This document shows, in pieces, positions 1-10,895 of a stretch of DNA of 64,000 bases. The notes below the pieces were generated by a model. It saw nothing but the letters and a program-made list of their open reading frames with translations. It was not told the origin of the DNA and did no database searches. Numbering within the stretch: position 1 is the stretch's first letter; every line of letters begins with the position of its first letter. Source of the DNA: Aralia elata (lineage: Eukaryota; Streptophyta; Magnoliopsida; Apiales; Araliaceae); the NCBI GenBank assembly GCA_034770075.1, contig JAVJAP010000112.1:434001-498000 (forward strand). The letters are read 5' to 3'. The position numbers and the translations under genes were made by a program.

Positions 1-1136
1 CGCAGGTGCATTCCCGAGGTCGAGACTGCCAGTATATTGCATGCATGTCATTCTTCTCTGTATGGAGGCCATTATAGAACGCAAAGAACCGCATCCAATG
101 TACTCCAAGCCGGGTTCTATTGGCCCACTTTGTTCAAAGACACCCACCAATTCATAAAGAATTGTGATCTATGCCAACGGGTGGGCAACATCTCCAACCG
201 CAATGAAATGTCATTAAATGTAATCTTGGAGGTGGAAATCTTTGACGTATGGGGAATAGACTTTATGGGACCATTCCTGTCATCCTGTAATAATCTCTAC
301 ATCCTTCTTGTGGTTGATTATGTGTCCAAATGGGTTGAGGTTACTGCATTACCAACCAATGATGCTAAGGTGGTTCTTAGGTTCCTACAAAAGAGCATTT
401 TCACTAGATTTGGCACTCCGCGTGCTATCATCAGTAATGAGGGAAGTCATTTTTATAATAAACATTTCACAGCCCTCCTAGCTAAATATGGAGTGAGGCA
501 CAGAATTGCCACGGCGTACCACCCGCAAACAAATGGCCAAGCCGAAGTGCCGAATACAGAGGTGAAGAGAATTTTAGAGAAGATTGTTAATCCTTCCAGA
601 AAAGACTGGTCATTGAAGCTAGATGAAGCATTATGGGCTTATAGAACCGCCTATAAGACACCCCTCGGCATGTCTCCATACCATGTGGTCTGCGGCAAGG
701 CTTGCCATCTCCCGGTTGAACTAGAGCACAAAGCGTATTGGGCAATCAAGAAGTTAAACTTTGACCCATCTGCAGCGGGAGAAAGGAGACTTCTACAGCT
801 AAATGAACTTGATGAGTTCCGCCTACAAGCCTATGAGAATTCCAAACTCTACAAAGAAAAAGTAAAGAGATGGCACGACCGAAAAATAATCGAAAAAAAT
901 TTGAACCTGGCCAAGCGGTCTTGCTATTCAACTCCAAGCTCAAATTATTTCTGGGAAAGCTCAAATCCCGATGGTCGGGTCCCTTTACCATAACAGCTGT
1001 ATTCCCACACGGAGCCGTTGAAATAGTTGGAAATGATAGTGAGCAGCCATTCAAAGTAAATGGTCAACGACTGAAACACTATTGGGGAGGCGAAGTTGAT
1101 CGCCAAGAATCCTCAGTTGTCCTAGCCTTGGATTGA
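1..1136 (+). pseudogene. Athila-type integrase, 5'-partial and broken
   Basis: Integrase of a Ty3/gypsy element, which would insert cDNA into the genome; the frame is open from base 1, so its start lies outside the window. The zinc-binding part shows the His/Cys pattern ending in CDLCQR (about 160-180). The catalytic core follows with DFMGPF (first Asp, about 260), then ISNEGSHF (about 430) where the family normally has Asp, and HPQTNGQAE (Glu, about 540). The signature LDEFRLQAYENSKLYKEK (about 805-860) is characteristic of Athila-like elements. A run of A's near 892-899 shifts the frame; the C-terminal segment (EPGQAVLLFNS, RWSGPF) continues in the third frame to the stop at 1136. The Asp-to-Asn change plus the frameshift make it almost certainly inactive. 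Lineage is inferred from motifs; the broken state is seen directly. Confidence 0.88.
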
Positions 1137-1892
1137 GCACCAACGGATAGTCGAGCTAACTGACTTTAAACCAAGTGCTTCTCGGGAGGCAACCCGAATT
1201 TATGGTTTTACTTTTTAATCTTGTGTGATTATAATTGAGTGTGTGTAATTTCATTTTAACATCTCTGTTTGCCTTTCAGGTATCCAATCACGCCCTCAAC
1301 CGTGCTACTTAACCGAACGCTATCGATGGCGGATGACGTATTCTCAGGGAAGTGCTTAAGCTTTAAATTATTCCATCTTAACCATTGAGAATACTGTCGA
1401 TTTTAAGTTTGGGGGTACTAATTTTTCATTACCCTAATTATGCACCTTATATAAGGTTAAAATAAAAAATTTCTTTTCCTTTTTAGGTATGCTAGATGTT
1501 CTTAAGAATTATGTTTTAAACCTACCATTCTAATGTGTGCCAAGTGTGTTTCATTTTTTAAAAAATAAATAAATAAATAAAAAATCATCCAAGGAGTTGA
1601 AAGGATGGCGCAGCTGCGCTGTTACTCAAGCCAAGCATCGCGCAGCTGCACCGGGCTTGGAAGCGGCAACAGGCGCACCAGCGCAGCTGCGCCCCAATAA
1701 CAAAGCAACAAGCGCACAGCTGCGCCGGTCGACAGGAAAGTTTTTTTTATATAAAGGACCCGTCCCATCAGTTTAAGCCACCTCACAACATAAAACCCTA
1801 AACCTCTATTTTCTCCCTAGCACAGCAACAAAAGTAAAACCCTTTCCTCTCATCGTTGCTATCTTCCATTCTTAACCTAGCTACATTCAAAC
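1137..1892 (+). other. Athila spacer between integrase and the 3' ORF
   Basis: Non-coding leader between pol and the env-position ORF. It contains the 'gcttctcgggaggcaacccg' segment (about 1169-1190) usual just after pol in Athila-like elements, and an internal purine tract 'aagtttgggggta' near 1404-1416 that resembles a polypurine tract. Clustered GC-rich palindromes lie at 1607-1727 (listed separately). The ORF begins at 1893 after an A/C-rich leader. No other gene is visible. Confidence 0.6.
1607..1727. repeat. GCGCAGCTGCGC palindrome cluster (copy 1)
   Basis: Four exact or near copies of the self-complementary 12-mer GCGCAGCTGCGC occur in about 120 bp, immediately upstream of the Athila 3' ORF. 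The same motif forms a larger cluster in the LTR at 4540-4776. Confidence 0.8.
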
Positions 1893-3026
1893 ATGCCTAA
1901 GAGAGCAAGAACACCCCAGCCCTCATCATCCAGAAGCGATGCCGACTCCATGGGGCATGGCATCAACACTCTGGACGCCACCAAGTTCGTCGACCTCTCC
2001 GCTCAACACTACTATTGGGAGGTTTTAAATGTCAAATCCTTCATACTTGAGAGGGGTTTGAAACCCAAAGCACAGGATGGGAGGATTTTGGAACAAATCC
2101 GGCAGCTGGGATGGCAACTATTCATTGAGACACCAGTGTCCGCCCTGATGGCTATTGTGTGGGAGTTCTATGCCAACGCCCGTGAAACCCAGAATGACAT
2201 CTCCTTTGTACAGGGCAAGCAAGTCTCCTACACCAAGCAGGTAATTAGCGAGCTATTTTGATTGCCATCTACTTCTGCTGAGACCAACAAATGGGTGGAA
2301 ACTGACCGCTTTGAGACTGATCTCGATGAATTGGTTCGGGAGATGTGCCAACCCGGCACTCAATGGAAGACACAGGCGGGCACCACTCAGAAAATCCACT
2401 TTCCCCAAACCGCGCTGAACAGATTTGCCAAGGCTTGGTACGCCTTCATTTGTGCGAGTCTATTGCCTACCACCCACCACCAGGATGTGACTCGTGATCA
2501 GGCGGTGATTTTGCACCGCATTCTAAAAGGAGGAAGCATTGTTGTGGGTTACATCATTCACCACTCTATGCTTCGATTTATGAGAGCGGTCACCTCAGGT
2601 GCTATTCCACACGCATCGATAGTCACACGCCTTTATCTTGCGGCGAAGGTGGAATGGGGAGAGGAAACCCTCCAGCTACCCATGCGGGATATTAACAGCG
2701 CCACCATCAGGAAGTTCAATGTATGGCGTGGAGGAGAATTACGTCCTAATGGGTTGGGCTTCATTGTTTTAGATAAGGAGGAGGACAGTAAGGAGGAGGA
2801 ACCCGCACAGCCAGTACAGCGGAGAGGGGTTGATGGGCATGAGCACGAGATGCGCCGCATGGATGCTTTGCACACGGGTTTCAGGGACTACATCATTAAC
2901 TTTGCAGACGCACTTTCTGAGGCCTTCAGTCAGCAGGGGGTCCATGTCCAGTTTCCCACTTATGGTGCCAACCTCCCGTATCCACCACCTGACACACCGC
3001 CGGGCAGAGACGAGGATGACTCTTAG
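1893..3026 (+). pseudogene. Athila env-position ORF (plant transposon protein type)
   Basis: A 378-codon reading frame starting MPKRARTPQPSSSRSDADSM, interrupted by one TGA at 2259-2261 and then open in the same frame to 3026. It occupies the position of the third, env-like ORF of Athila elements, between pol and the 3' LTR. The body (YWEVLNVKSFILERGLKP, later WYAFICASLLPTTHHQDVTRDQ) resembles the putative plant transposon protein domain often annotated at this location; that family name is from memory. The C-terminal third is acidic (KEEDSKEEEPAQPV) and then proline-rich. No signal peptide or membrane helix is evident, so a true envelope function is not supported. The function of the family is unknown. 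Confidence 0.72.
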
Positions 3027-4222
3027 GGGAGTCTCTTTACCCTTTATCTCCAATGAGGACATTATTTTTTTAAGTTTGTGGGTATTAGGGTTTATTTAAT
3101 TGTTTTATTTCGTATTAGTATTTGCATGTTAATTTTAGGTAATAGTGTAGTCTAGTTGCATATTAGTTAATTTGCATTGCATTCAATTTGCATATCACTG
3201 TCCACTGCATAGTAGTATAGATAATATTTATTTCATTTGCATGAGTAGGATAAAATTGCATCATAGCTAAAAAAAATAAAAATTGCTTTATTTTCATATC
3301 GTATCACGTATCTTAGATTGCATAATCCTAACATCTAAATTAGTAAACATCCTCATTTCCATCTTTTGTGATTATTGCCCACGAATGCTATATGCTAAGG
3401 CTTGTGTCAAATGCTATAATACATTGCAAATCTTAACTTGTTTTGAATCTGATATAACTGGTTAGCACTCAAACAGTAGTTATCTTACTAAGTGACCTAA
3501 AGATTCGCATAATTGAGTTCTGGAGGGAAATTGAAGTTTTAATAAAAGATAAGAAAATGAGGGTAGTGAAAGCAGAGACAACACAAACGTTTACGTTGGG
3601 GGAAAACTTAGTGGAGCATTTGAACAATGAGAGAGAGCATAAAATGCACTCGTTGATAAAAAAAAAAGAAGAATAAATGCTTGGTTAGCTTAGTTTTGTG
3701 GCCTTTGATACTAGAGTAAGTACGCCCTAGGGGATGTCTCTACACCTAGCGCCCTAAAACCAACTGGTTTGGGAATCGTTGGTCGAAAGCTCGCTATACG
3801 GGTATCATTGAAAATCCTATGAGAACTAAGCATTGCACAACCAAGTATTATAGCCCAATAACCTCTAAGTCGGTCCCTAATCTAGACTAAGCAGTATCTC
3901 AGTTGTAACTTACCCCATTTGTTGTGTTTGCAAGTTTGAGTATAAAAATTTCCCCCTAAGAAACACATTATGAGAATCATTTAGGGAGCTATGAGTTTGA
4001 TGATTACTACACACACACACAAACACTGTATCATTCATTACAGGGTTTGATTTGCATGACTATCATGGCACATGAACTAAGTTTTGGTTAGCAGTTATGC
4101 GTGTTTGTTATGGTGATTCTTCTAAGGCAAATCACACTTGGATTGTTTACTAATTGATGAGATTCATTGTGCATTTAGAGATTATTGCATTTCATTCATG
4201 TTTTGCATTCACTTCATTTTTA
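3027..4222 (+). other. Athila 3' untranslated region
   Basis: About 1.2 kb of AT-rich non-coding sequence between the env-position ORF and the polypurine region, with a short (CA)n run near 4010-4022. No gene or structured RNA was recognised. Its position matches the long 3' non-coding part of Athila elements. Confidence 0.6.
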
Positions 4223-4262
4223 ATTGCTCGAGGACAAGCAATGGTTCAAGTTTGGCGGTATT
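4223..4262 (+). promoter_or_regulatory. Pre-LTR hairpin and polypurine-like tract (Athila)
   Basis: An 8-bp stem (4223-4230 with 4235-4242, one C-A mismatch) encloses the loop AGGA. After 20 nt, including the purine-rich 'aagtttggcggta', the LTR starts at 4263. The PPT would prime plus-strand DNA synthesis; the hairpin role is inferred from the parallel structures at 8524, 31500 and 60556. Confidence 0.6.
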
Positions 4263-5690
4263 TGATGAGTAGGTTTCATACCTACTTATTGGATACTAAC
4301 TGGCTTAAATTGTTGCTAAACTATTAGCTCCAAAGGGTGTTTTTCATATATTTTCTTCTTATTTTTGGTAATGCTTCACAAATCGCGTTCTTTGGTTTTT
4401 TGCACAGTTAAAGGTGAATTTAGCACGAGTTATGTGGCATTTGATGATTGGGATTTGAATGAATAAAAGTTGCTAGCATAGTACGCGAGAATCGAGGAGA
4501 CAGACTGAATGTAGCAGTGCAGCAGCAACCTGACAGACAGCGCAGCTGCGCCTAATTTCGCTTGGAAGTCAGCGCAGCTGCGCCCGTGCCCTGCGCCCAG
4601 AAGCTACCAGCGCAGCTGCGCCCAGAAGCTACCAGCGCAGCTTCGCCCAGAAGCTACCAGCGCAGCTGCGTCCAGCTTGACCTTGAGGCCGGTGCAGCTG
4701 TGCCCATCCATTCCTGCCGATATCTTTAGCTCGTAGCTGCGCCGAAATTAAGCAGTATCCAAGCGCAGCTGCGCCCATCGCCAGCCAGCCATGCAGACCA
4801 CGTTTCAGACAGCTATGCAGACTTGCTAAAAACATGTGGAATCAGTGCTAGATTTTCAGGAAATTGGTAGAGTGTTATTTTATCAGTGGGGAATCAAAAT
4901 AAGTCAAAAAATGACAAAAGTGGAGAATGAATATAATCGTGCAGAGAGCTAATTAAAGAGAGGACTCTGGACGGAAAATCCATTATTAACTGCATTCTAT
5001 CTCCAAAAATGGAAAATGGCTATTGATCATCAGAAACACTTGGGAACTGAAGAATGGAGCTACATGGATGCTGAATTGAAGATTGGGAGCAAGAAAACAA
5101 GGATCGTCACAACTTAGAAAACCAACGGATTTGAAGAAACGGAGAAATTGAAGCAATGAGTTTTATTATTTTTTGTCTTTGATTTATTTTCTTATTCTGT
5201 AAAAACAATGATGAACCATTTGTGTATAATGAATTCTATTATTGTTATCATGAACTAAACTTAATCTTTGGGATTATAATGAATCTTTTGCATAACTGAA
5301 AATTGATATGCTTCCTTACTGTTAATGGTTGGTTATGAATTGAATGTTTGGCATAATTAATACTAAAAGTTTAATTGCTTGATCGCCAATTACTGTGATA
5401 ATTTATATGGAATTGAGAAAGGAAATATAAATTAAGATCTGATTATGCTAGCATATGTTCATTATTTCTGTATTCCTCGTGGATTAATGTTTCGTGCTTA
5501 GGATAAAGATATACCAAAGCACCATATGTGGCCAATTGAGAACTTATACTTCAACCCTCTTGATTGTAATTCACATAGAGATATAGTGCGTTAGTCATAT
5601 AGGGTGTTCACATTCATTCTATCAATTGTGGATTTAGTGTGATATGAGTATGGTGCATCGAGAGGTGGCACTTGAAAAAAATTTATTCCT
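4263..5690 (+). repeat. Athila 3' LTR, right end unresolved
   Basis: The LTR begins with TGATGAGTAGG directly after the polypurine-like tract. There is no second LTR in the window to define its end. Athila-like sequence seems to continue to about 5690, after which the character changes. It contains the GCGCAGCTGCGC cluster. Start is well placed by the PPT; the end is an estimate. Confidence 0.6.
4540..4776. repeat. GCGCAGCTGCGC palindrome cluster (copy 2)
   Basis: About eight copies of the 12-bp palindrome or one-base variants (such as GCGCAGCTTCGC and GTGCAGCTGTGC), spaced about 20-50 bp, in the first 520 bp of the Athila LTR. Part is a short tandem repeat of 'cccagaagctaccagcgcag'. Confidence 0.8.
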
Positions 5691-5999
5691 CCGCATATAT
5701 TCCTCCTCTAAATTAATAAAAATTAAAATAGACGAAAAAGTTCGGGTGTGAATAGTGCTCGCGAATAGTGCCTCGGGAAGCGGGTCCCGTTAATAGTGAT
5801 TTTATGAATTTTTGCAAAATCGATTTATTCACTCTAACGACACAACAACACATAAAATTTAACATATGCACATTTTCTAGGCTGTAACACAACTCTAAAC
5901 ACGTAGTATAGATTAATATAAATAAAAAAATAATAAAAATTCATTTTATTCATACATAACTCGGGTTACAAGGAAATCTAAAATTCCCGATCGTTACAA
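5691..5999 (-). repeat. Possible minus-strand LTR end fragment
   Basis: Read on the minus strand from 5996, the sequence begins TGTAACGATCGGGAATTTTAG, which has the form of a gypsy LTR 5' terminus. It then continues AT-rich to 'gggacccgcttcccgaggc' near 5770-5790. It abuts the truncated LTR that begins at 6000. No internal region or partner LTR is in the window, so this is tentative. Confidence 0.35.
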
Positions 6000-6533
6000 G
6001 GCTGTGGATTAAAAAGATATATTGTATACATTGAAATTATTTTGAATGTGAATTTGTTTTGTTATTATTCGTTTAGTTTTGAAAAAATATATTTACTATT
6101 ATTATCGAATAAAAGATATTTCGAAAAAAAAATGTTTTGTAAATTATACTTGGTCCACCTAAATAGGGAGGATTGTCACTTGTTGAGCTTCATCGCTCAC
6201 CCCTTATAAATTTTTACAGGTTCTATTATTGAGAGCTGAGCACTTATTTGATGCACTTTGAATAGCTGAAGATTTGTTTAAAATGTCATTTCCTTTAATG
6301 TTGAATTTTGATAGAAACTATTAGTTTCGAGGAGCTGCGTCTCCATTTTACGTTTTTGATATTTGATAGTATTTCACTTTGAAATGGATTTAAAAGATGT
6401 TTATTGTTGGGTTTAATTTAAGATTATTGTTAAATTATTTTGTTTGGGATGCGCTATTGATATTGTTGCTTTGCGGGCCTTTAGGCTTGCGGCGTGTAGC
6501 ACTTCGGGCCTGTAGCGGGTTCGGGGTGTTACA
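6000..6533 (+). repeat. 5' LTR remnant of the gag-only element
   Basis: Nearly identical to 9999-10531, with a few substitutions and a one-base poly-A difference. Homology stops abruptly at 6000, so the first about 1.44 kb of the LTR is missing. It ends in GGGTGTTACA. Confidence 0.9.
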
Positions 6534-6537
6534 GAGA

Positions 6538-6547
6538 TGGTATCAGA
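6538..6547 (+). promoter_or_regulatory. Primer-binding site (initiator Met tRNA)
   Basis: TGGTATCAGA lies four bases after the LTR end and matches the first ten bases of the usual plant iMet-tRNA primer site. It differs from the canonical continuation GC. Confidence 0.8.
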
Positions 6548-6741
6548 TGAGTGGCCCCTCGCAATGTGTTAGGTTGAAAAACCCTACATATTCCCTAGGG
6601 AGTGATTTTGGGAGTTAGCTGTGGGTTATAGCTTTGGCTAATTTAAGAATTTTGGAGGTTAAATATAGAATAAGATAAGAAATCTTCGTATTGTTTGAGG
6701 TTAGTACTTGAGGCTAATTGGGTATTTTATTTTATTGTAGG

Positions 6742-7227
6742 ATGGGTGATCAAAACATGGTAGATGACTTATCTGAGGAATTTGGAGATTTTGACCCCAA
6801 AATTTATTTCGCACCCCATAAGAAGCCAACCATTAAGTCTATTCGTGAATCGTCTCAATATGGGATTAGGGATGAAGAGTCAAAGAAACCTCGGGGGCCT
6901 AGTTCTCGGGTGAGGAAAGAAAGGGCGAAGAAGAATAGGCATCACTTCAAGGATGAAGTAAGAGATCGTGGCATGATCGCAAAGTTAGAGGACGATGTTA
7001 AACACCTTAGAAGAACATTGAGGGAGATGGATATAAAGTTAGAGATTACCCTAGAAGACCGAGATAGATATGCGAGGCATGTTTTGAAGGGATGTGAAAG
7101 TCTTAAGGAAGCTATCCGTCGTGCTTTTCCTGGTGCAGCGGAACCACAAGAGGCAATGGACACATTTATTGAGGAGTTCGACAAACGTCTTGAGATGGTG
7201 AAGAAGAGGGACGCCAAGTGGCGTTAA
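6742..7227 (+). CDS. Coiled-coil ORF upstream of gag
   Basis: An intact 161-codon frame beginning MGDQNMVDDLSEEFGDFDPK. The N-terminus is acidic, the middle is basic (SSRVRKERAKKNRHH), and the C-terminal half is highly charged and heptad-like (IAKLEDDVKHLRRTLREMDI), predicted coiled coil. I do not recognise the family. It sits between the PBS and gag, 217 bp upstream of the gag ATG, just as an unrelated-looking acidic coiled-coil ORF does in the Tekay element of this window (26124). The ATG at 6742 is preferred over upstream in-frame codons because it directly follows 'tattgtagg', a splice-acceptor-like stretch. Expression is not demonstrated. Confidence 0.6.
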   Translation: MGDQNMVDDLSEEFGDFDPKIYFAPHKKPTIKSIRESSQYGIRDEESKKPRGPSSRVRKERAKKNRHHFKDEVRDRGMIAKLEDDVKHLRRTLREMDIKLEITLEDRDRYARHVLKGCESLKEAIRRAFPGAAEPQEAMDTFIEEFDKRLEMVKKRDAKWR

Positions 7228-7444
7228 ATTTTGTAATAGATTAGAATTTAGGAAAAGTTTTATTTAGGAATTTTATGGATTTGTCGTTTGTTAATTGGTT
7301 GTTTAAGCATGAACATGTGATGGTATTTGAATTAAATAAATATGGAGTTTTTGAATTTCAATTATGTGTGTGCTTTTACCTTGATTCCTTTATATTACTA
7401 GTTTATATAGTGTTGTTGAGTGGGGATTTCTTTTGTGTAGGAAA

Positions 7445-8355
7445 ATGCCGCCCAGAAGAAACTTCCCTACTAACAACAATTTTGGCGCGATGGTATGACT
7501 TAGCTGGCTACTACCTTAGCTCAGCTAGTGCAGAACCAACAGCCTTGGCAGCGTGGCATAGTAGCGAAATTCAAGCGATTGAACCCGCCAATTTTTGAAG
7601 GGGCTACGGACCCTGCCATCGTTGAGAGGTGGATTCAAGAGATGGAGAAGGCGTTTGACTTACTAGGAAGTAGCGAGGCTAATAAGGTGACGTTGGCAGT
7701 TTACCAACTTCAAGGTGGGGCATATGATTGGTGGCTTATGGAGAAAAGAAAGCACGAGGGGAATCTCGAACCCTACACATGGACTATGTTCAAGGAAGTA
7801 TTTACCAATAAGTACTTTCCTAGAATGATTCGGGCACAAAAGGAGAGGGAATTTATCAGGCTCGAACAAAGGAGTAAGACAGTTGCTCAATATGAAGCCG
7901 AATTCGCGAAGCTCGCCAAATATGCACCGACCTTAGTAGCAGATGAGGAGACGAAAGCACGTAGGTTGGAGGATGGATTGCGGGCCGATATAAGACATGG
8001 AGTGGTGTCTTTTGAGCTGCCCACATATGATGCGGTGCTCAATAAGGCTTCAGTAATCGAGAAGGGCTTAGCAAAAATGGAGAAAGGGAAGAACAATAAG
8101 AGAGAAGAGCCATCCGGGGGAGAGTTGAACCATGGAGGACCTACGAAGAAGTTGAATACGCAGAACACTAAATTTAGAGGAAATCAAGAAAATTAATGGA
8201 ATCAAGAGAACAAATTGAGGTGTACGAGGTGTGGTGGGAACCACCCGGACAAGGAATGCCGCTGAAATACGGGAGCGTTTTTTCATTGTGGAGATTTCAG
8301 CCATAGGATTGCACAATGCCCCAAGAACCCTCGACCTAGGGGAGATGAGAAGTAA
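7445..8355 (+). pseudogene. Broken gag with degenerate zinc knuckles
   Basis: Retrotransposon capsid/nucleocapsid precursor. The likely start is MPPRRNFPTNNN at 7445, but that frame closes near 7500. The capsid homology region continues in another frame from about 7528 (FEGATDPAIVERWIQEMEKAFDLL, then WTMFKEVFTNKYFP) to a TAA at 8194. The same frame then encodes a CX2CX3HX4C knuckle (CTRCGGNHPDKEC, about 8220-8260), a TGA at 8263, and a second knuckle whose first Cys is Phe (FFHCGDFSHRIAQC), ending at 8355. So there is one frameshift, two nonsense codons and one lost zinc ligand. There is no protease or RT behind it. Confidence 0.85.
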
Positions 8356-8523
8356 GAGGAAATAACATTGGCAAGTCTAGGACCAAATCGAGGACGTGTG
8401 TTTCACCTTTCAGGCAGCCAGAATTAAGGTATGGAACCCTTTTTAACAAATTTGTTTAATAATTAAATAATGAGTTTTTTTTAATCGTGTGGTATGTGTA
8501 TTTTCTTTAAAATTGTGATTTGC

Positions 8524-8560
8524 GAATTTGGAGGACCAAATTCTTTTAAGGTGGGTAGAA
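8524..8560 (+). promoter_or_regulatory. Pre-LTR hairpin and PPT (gag-only element)
   Basis: A perfect 8-bp stem (8524-8531 with 8536-8543) with loop AGGA, then 17 nt including the purine-rich 'aaggtgggtagaa' directly before the LTR start at 8561. Structure and spacing parallel those at 31500 and 60556 although the stem sequence differs. Confidence 0.7.
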
Positions 8561-8576
8561 TGTAATACCTGGTTAA

Positions 8577-8608
<32 letters not shown>

Positions 8609-9022
8609 GAATAAGAATAATAATACAATCAGATAATTAAAGTGTAACTAATAAATTTTTTTTAATGCATATCTAAATCCTATAAGGATAAGATAAGTCA
8701 TTTAAGTTGTAACAACCTTTTAAATTTTAAAAGGACTCTTTTACCTGGTAACCTATTTTGCAAAGGAATTACATATATTTAAACAACTAGAGAGAGAATA
8801 ACGTAAAAAAAAAAATTTATTTGGCTTAGAGTACTGCAAAACAGAGAAGAAGAAAAGAAGAAACTCAAAAGGTAAATCTAAACCCTTCTTTTTCAATTAA
8901 AAATTGATTCATATGTAGGATTAGATATTTTAAAACAATGGTTATAACAAGGAAAAGAGCATAAAAATTATTGATTTGTATTTTCTATATAAATCAAAGA
9001 GATTTTAAACCGTGTGCACAAT

Positions 9023-9055
<33 letters not shown>

Positions 9056-10531
9056 TACATATGTGTTCCGTGCGTGCATGTTTTGTATATATAATTATAT
9101 ATTATGAGTGTGTGAGTGATGTTATGGCAATTATATGACCTGCGGCTATAGAAGTATGTAATTAGATAGGTATATGTTATTAATATATGTATTGTGTGGG
9201 TGTAGATTATATTATTATTATATATATATGTATCCTGTCAACATTGGACCATGGCATGTAAGAGTCAGGATGCTTGTATACTTCAAAATTAATTAGGTAT
9301 TACTATATGGGTCATGCTTAAGTTTTGGAACAGTAATAAAAAAAAGAATAAATGAATGTATATTTTCGAGTATACCATTTTGTCGTAAAATTGAATTAAA
9401 ACTAAGATTAATATGTATATTGTTTCAGTTAAGAGTATGAGTAAATTAGGATATTGTATCCTAATGATTTTATTTGTTCTAATTTTATATTTAGGATTTG
9501 TTCGCTTTTATTTTCTTATTTCGCAATATCGAGGTAAGTGGCTTTCCGAACTATTTAGTATTTTTAAAATTATGATTTTCTTATATGTATGCCTTAGAAA
9601 TTACTCGGATGCCTAAATGTACTGTTTCAAAATTTATTATGTTTTATTTAAGGCTTCCATTTAAATTAAATGTTATGTTCTTTTATTTCAAAATTCGGAT
9701 CAAGTATTTATTTTTGAACTGTGAAATGACATTATATGATTTGAACTGTGGAAAAGTATTGTTTAGAATATCGATAATATTGAGAAAAAGATTTTTGAAA
9801 TCCTCAGTCCGACTATGTATAGAATCCGTTATTGTTTACATTTAGTTCTGGAACTAATATAGGACCTACTAGGCACACACATTTTAGATGTCACTCAGGG
9901 AGCGTGCATTTTTATAGATACCTTAGTAGGGTGCGTGAACATTGACACTATCGAACTTTTGGGCCGTATTACAGAGCTATTGTAACCTTAGTCACTAGGG
10001 CTGTGGATTAAAAAGATATATTGTATACATTGAAATTATTTTGAATGTGAATTTGTTTTGTTATTATTCGTTTAGTTTTGAAAAATTATATTTACTATTA
10101 TTATCGAATAAAAGATATTTCGAAAAAAAATGTTTTGTAAATTATACTTGGTCCACCTAAATAGGGAGGATTGTCACTTGCTGAGCTTCATCGCTCACCC
10201 CTTATAAATTTTTACAGGTTCTATTATTGAGAGCTGAGCACTTATTTGATGCACTTCGTTTAGCTGAAGATTTGTTTAAAATGTCATTTCCTTTAATGTT
10301 GAATTTTGATGGAAACTATTAGTTTCGAGGAGCTGCGTCTCCATTTTATGTTTTTGATATTTGATAGTATTTCACTTTGAAATGGATTTAAAAGATGTTT
10401 ATTGTTGGGTTTAATTTAAGATTATTGTTGAATTATTTTGTTTGGGTTGCGCTATTGATATTGTTGCTTTGCGGGTCTTTGGGCTTGCGGCGTGTAGCAC
10501 TTCGGGCCTGTAGCGGGTTCGGGGTGTTACA
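8561..10531 (+). repeat. 3' LTR of the gag-only element
   Basis: A 1,971-bp LTR beginning TGTAATACC and ending GGTGTTACA. The start is fixed by the PPT and the TG/CA ends; the end by homology to 6533. It includes an (ATA)n run (about 8578-8625) and a (TA)n run (about 9025-9050). No ORF of note. Confidence 0.88.
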
Positions 10532-10720
10532 AGTTATGAATAAATGGATTAAATTAGTTATGTGATGTTAAAAATTTGAAAAATAGGATTTTATGGCTTG
10601 AGAACCCCAGATATGCTATATGCAGATTTTTGAAGAGTATTTTATTCAATGTTGATGAGATATTATGGTTATGGAATTTTAAGTTGAATTGGAAATTCAA
10701 AACGTTTAAATAGGAATTAC

Positions 10721-10890
10721 AGTTTGAATCCAGCTTGCTTGATTGTGTTATTCGGCTTGCTGAATTATTGAATCCGGCTTGCTGAATTAGTGAATATGGT
10801 TTGCTGAATTAATGAATCCGGTTTGCTGAATTAGTGAATCCAGCTTGCTCGATTGTAGGATAGTTTGAATCCAGGTTACTAGATTGGATG
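10721..10890. repeat. 22-bp minisatellite (resumes at 14904-14960)
   Basis: Degenerate tandem copies of a 22-bp unit around 'gaatccggcttgctgaatt'. The array is split by the solo LTR insertion at 10896-14898 and two to three more copies follow at 14904-14960. The flanking 10532-10720 is AT-rich with nothing recognised. Confidence 0.75.
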
Positions 10891-10895
10891 TCAGT

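Larger units (their letters stand above)
6000..10531 (+). mobile_element. Gag-only gypsy-derived element (no pol)
   Basis: A direct repeat pairs 6000-6533 with 9999-10531, and a PBS follows the left copy, so this is one LTR element. The 3' LTR is complete (8561-10531, TGTAA...TTACA). The 5' LTR keeps only its last 534 bp. The 2 kb interior holds a coiled-coil ORF and gag, then goes directly to the pre-PPT hairpin; protease, RT, RNase H and integrase are absent. This matches the non-autonomous 'terminal repeats plus gag' type. It would need enzymes in trans. Confidence 0.88.

Noticed and set aside
1893..3026. True envelope protein
   Set aside because: No signal peptide, membrane segment or cleavage site visible; only the position is env-like.
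8443..8628. Tyrosine-rich minus-strand ORF
   Set aside because: Translation of an (ATA)n microsatellite inside an LTR.
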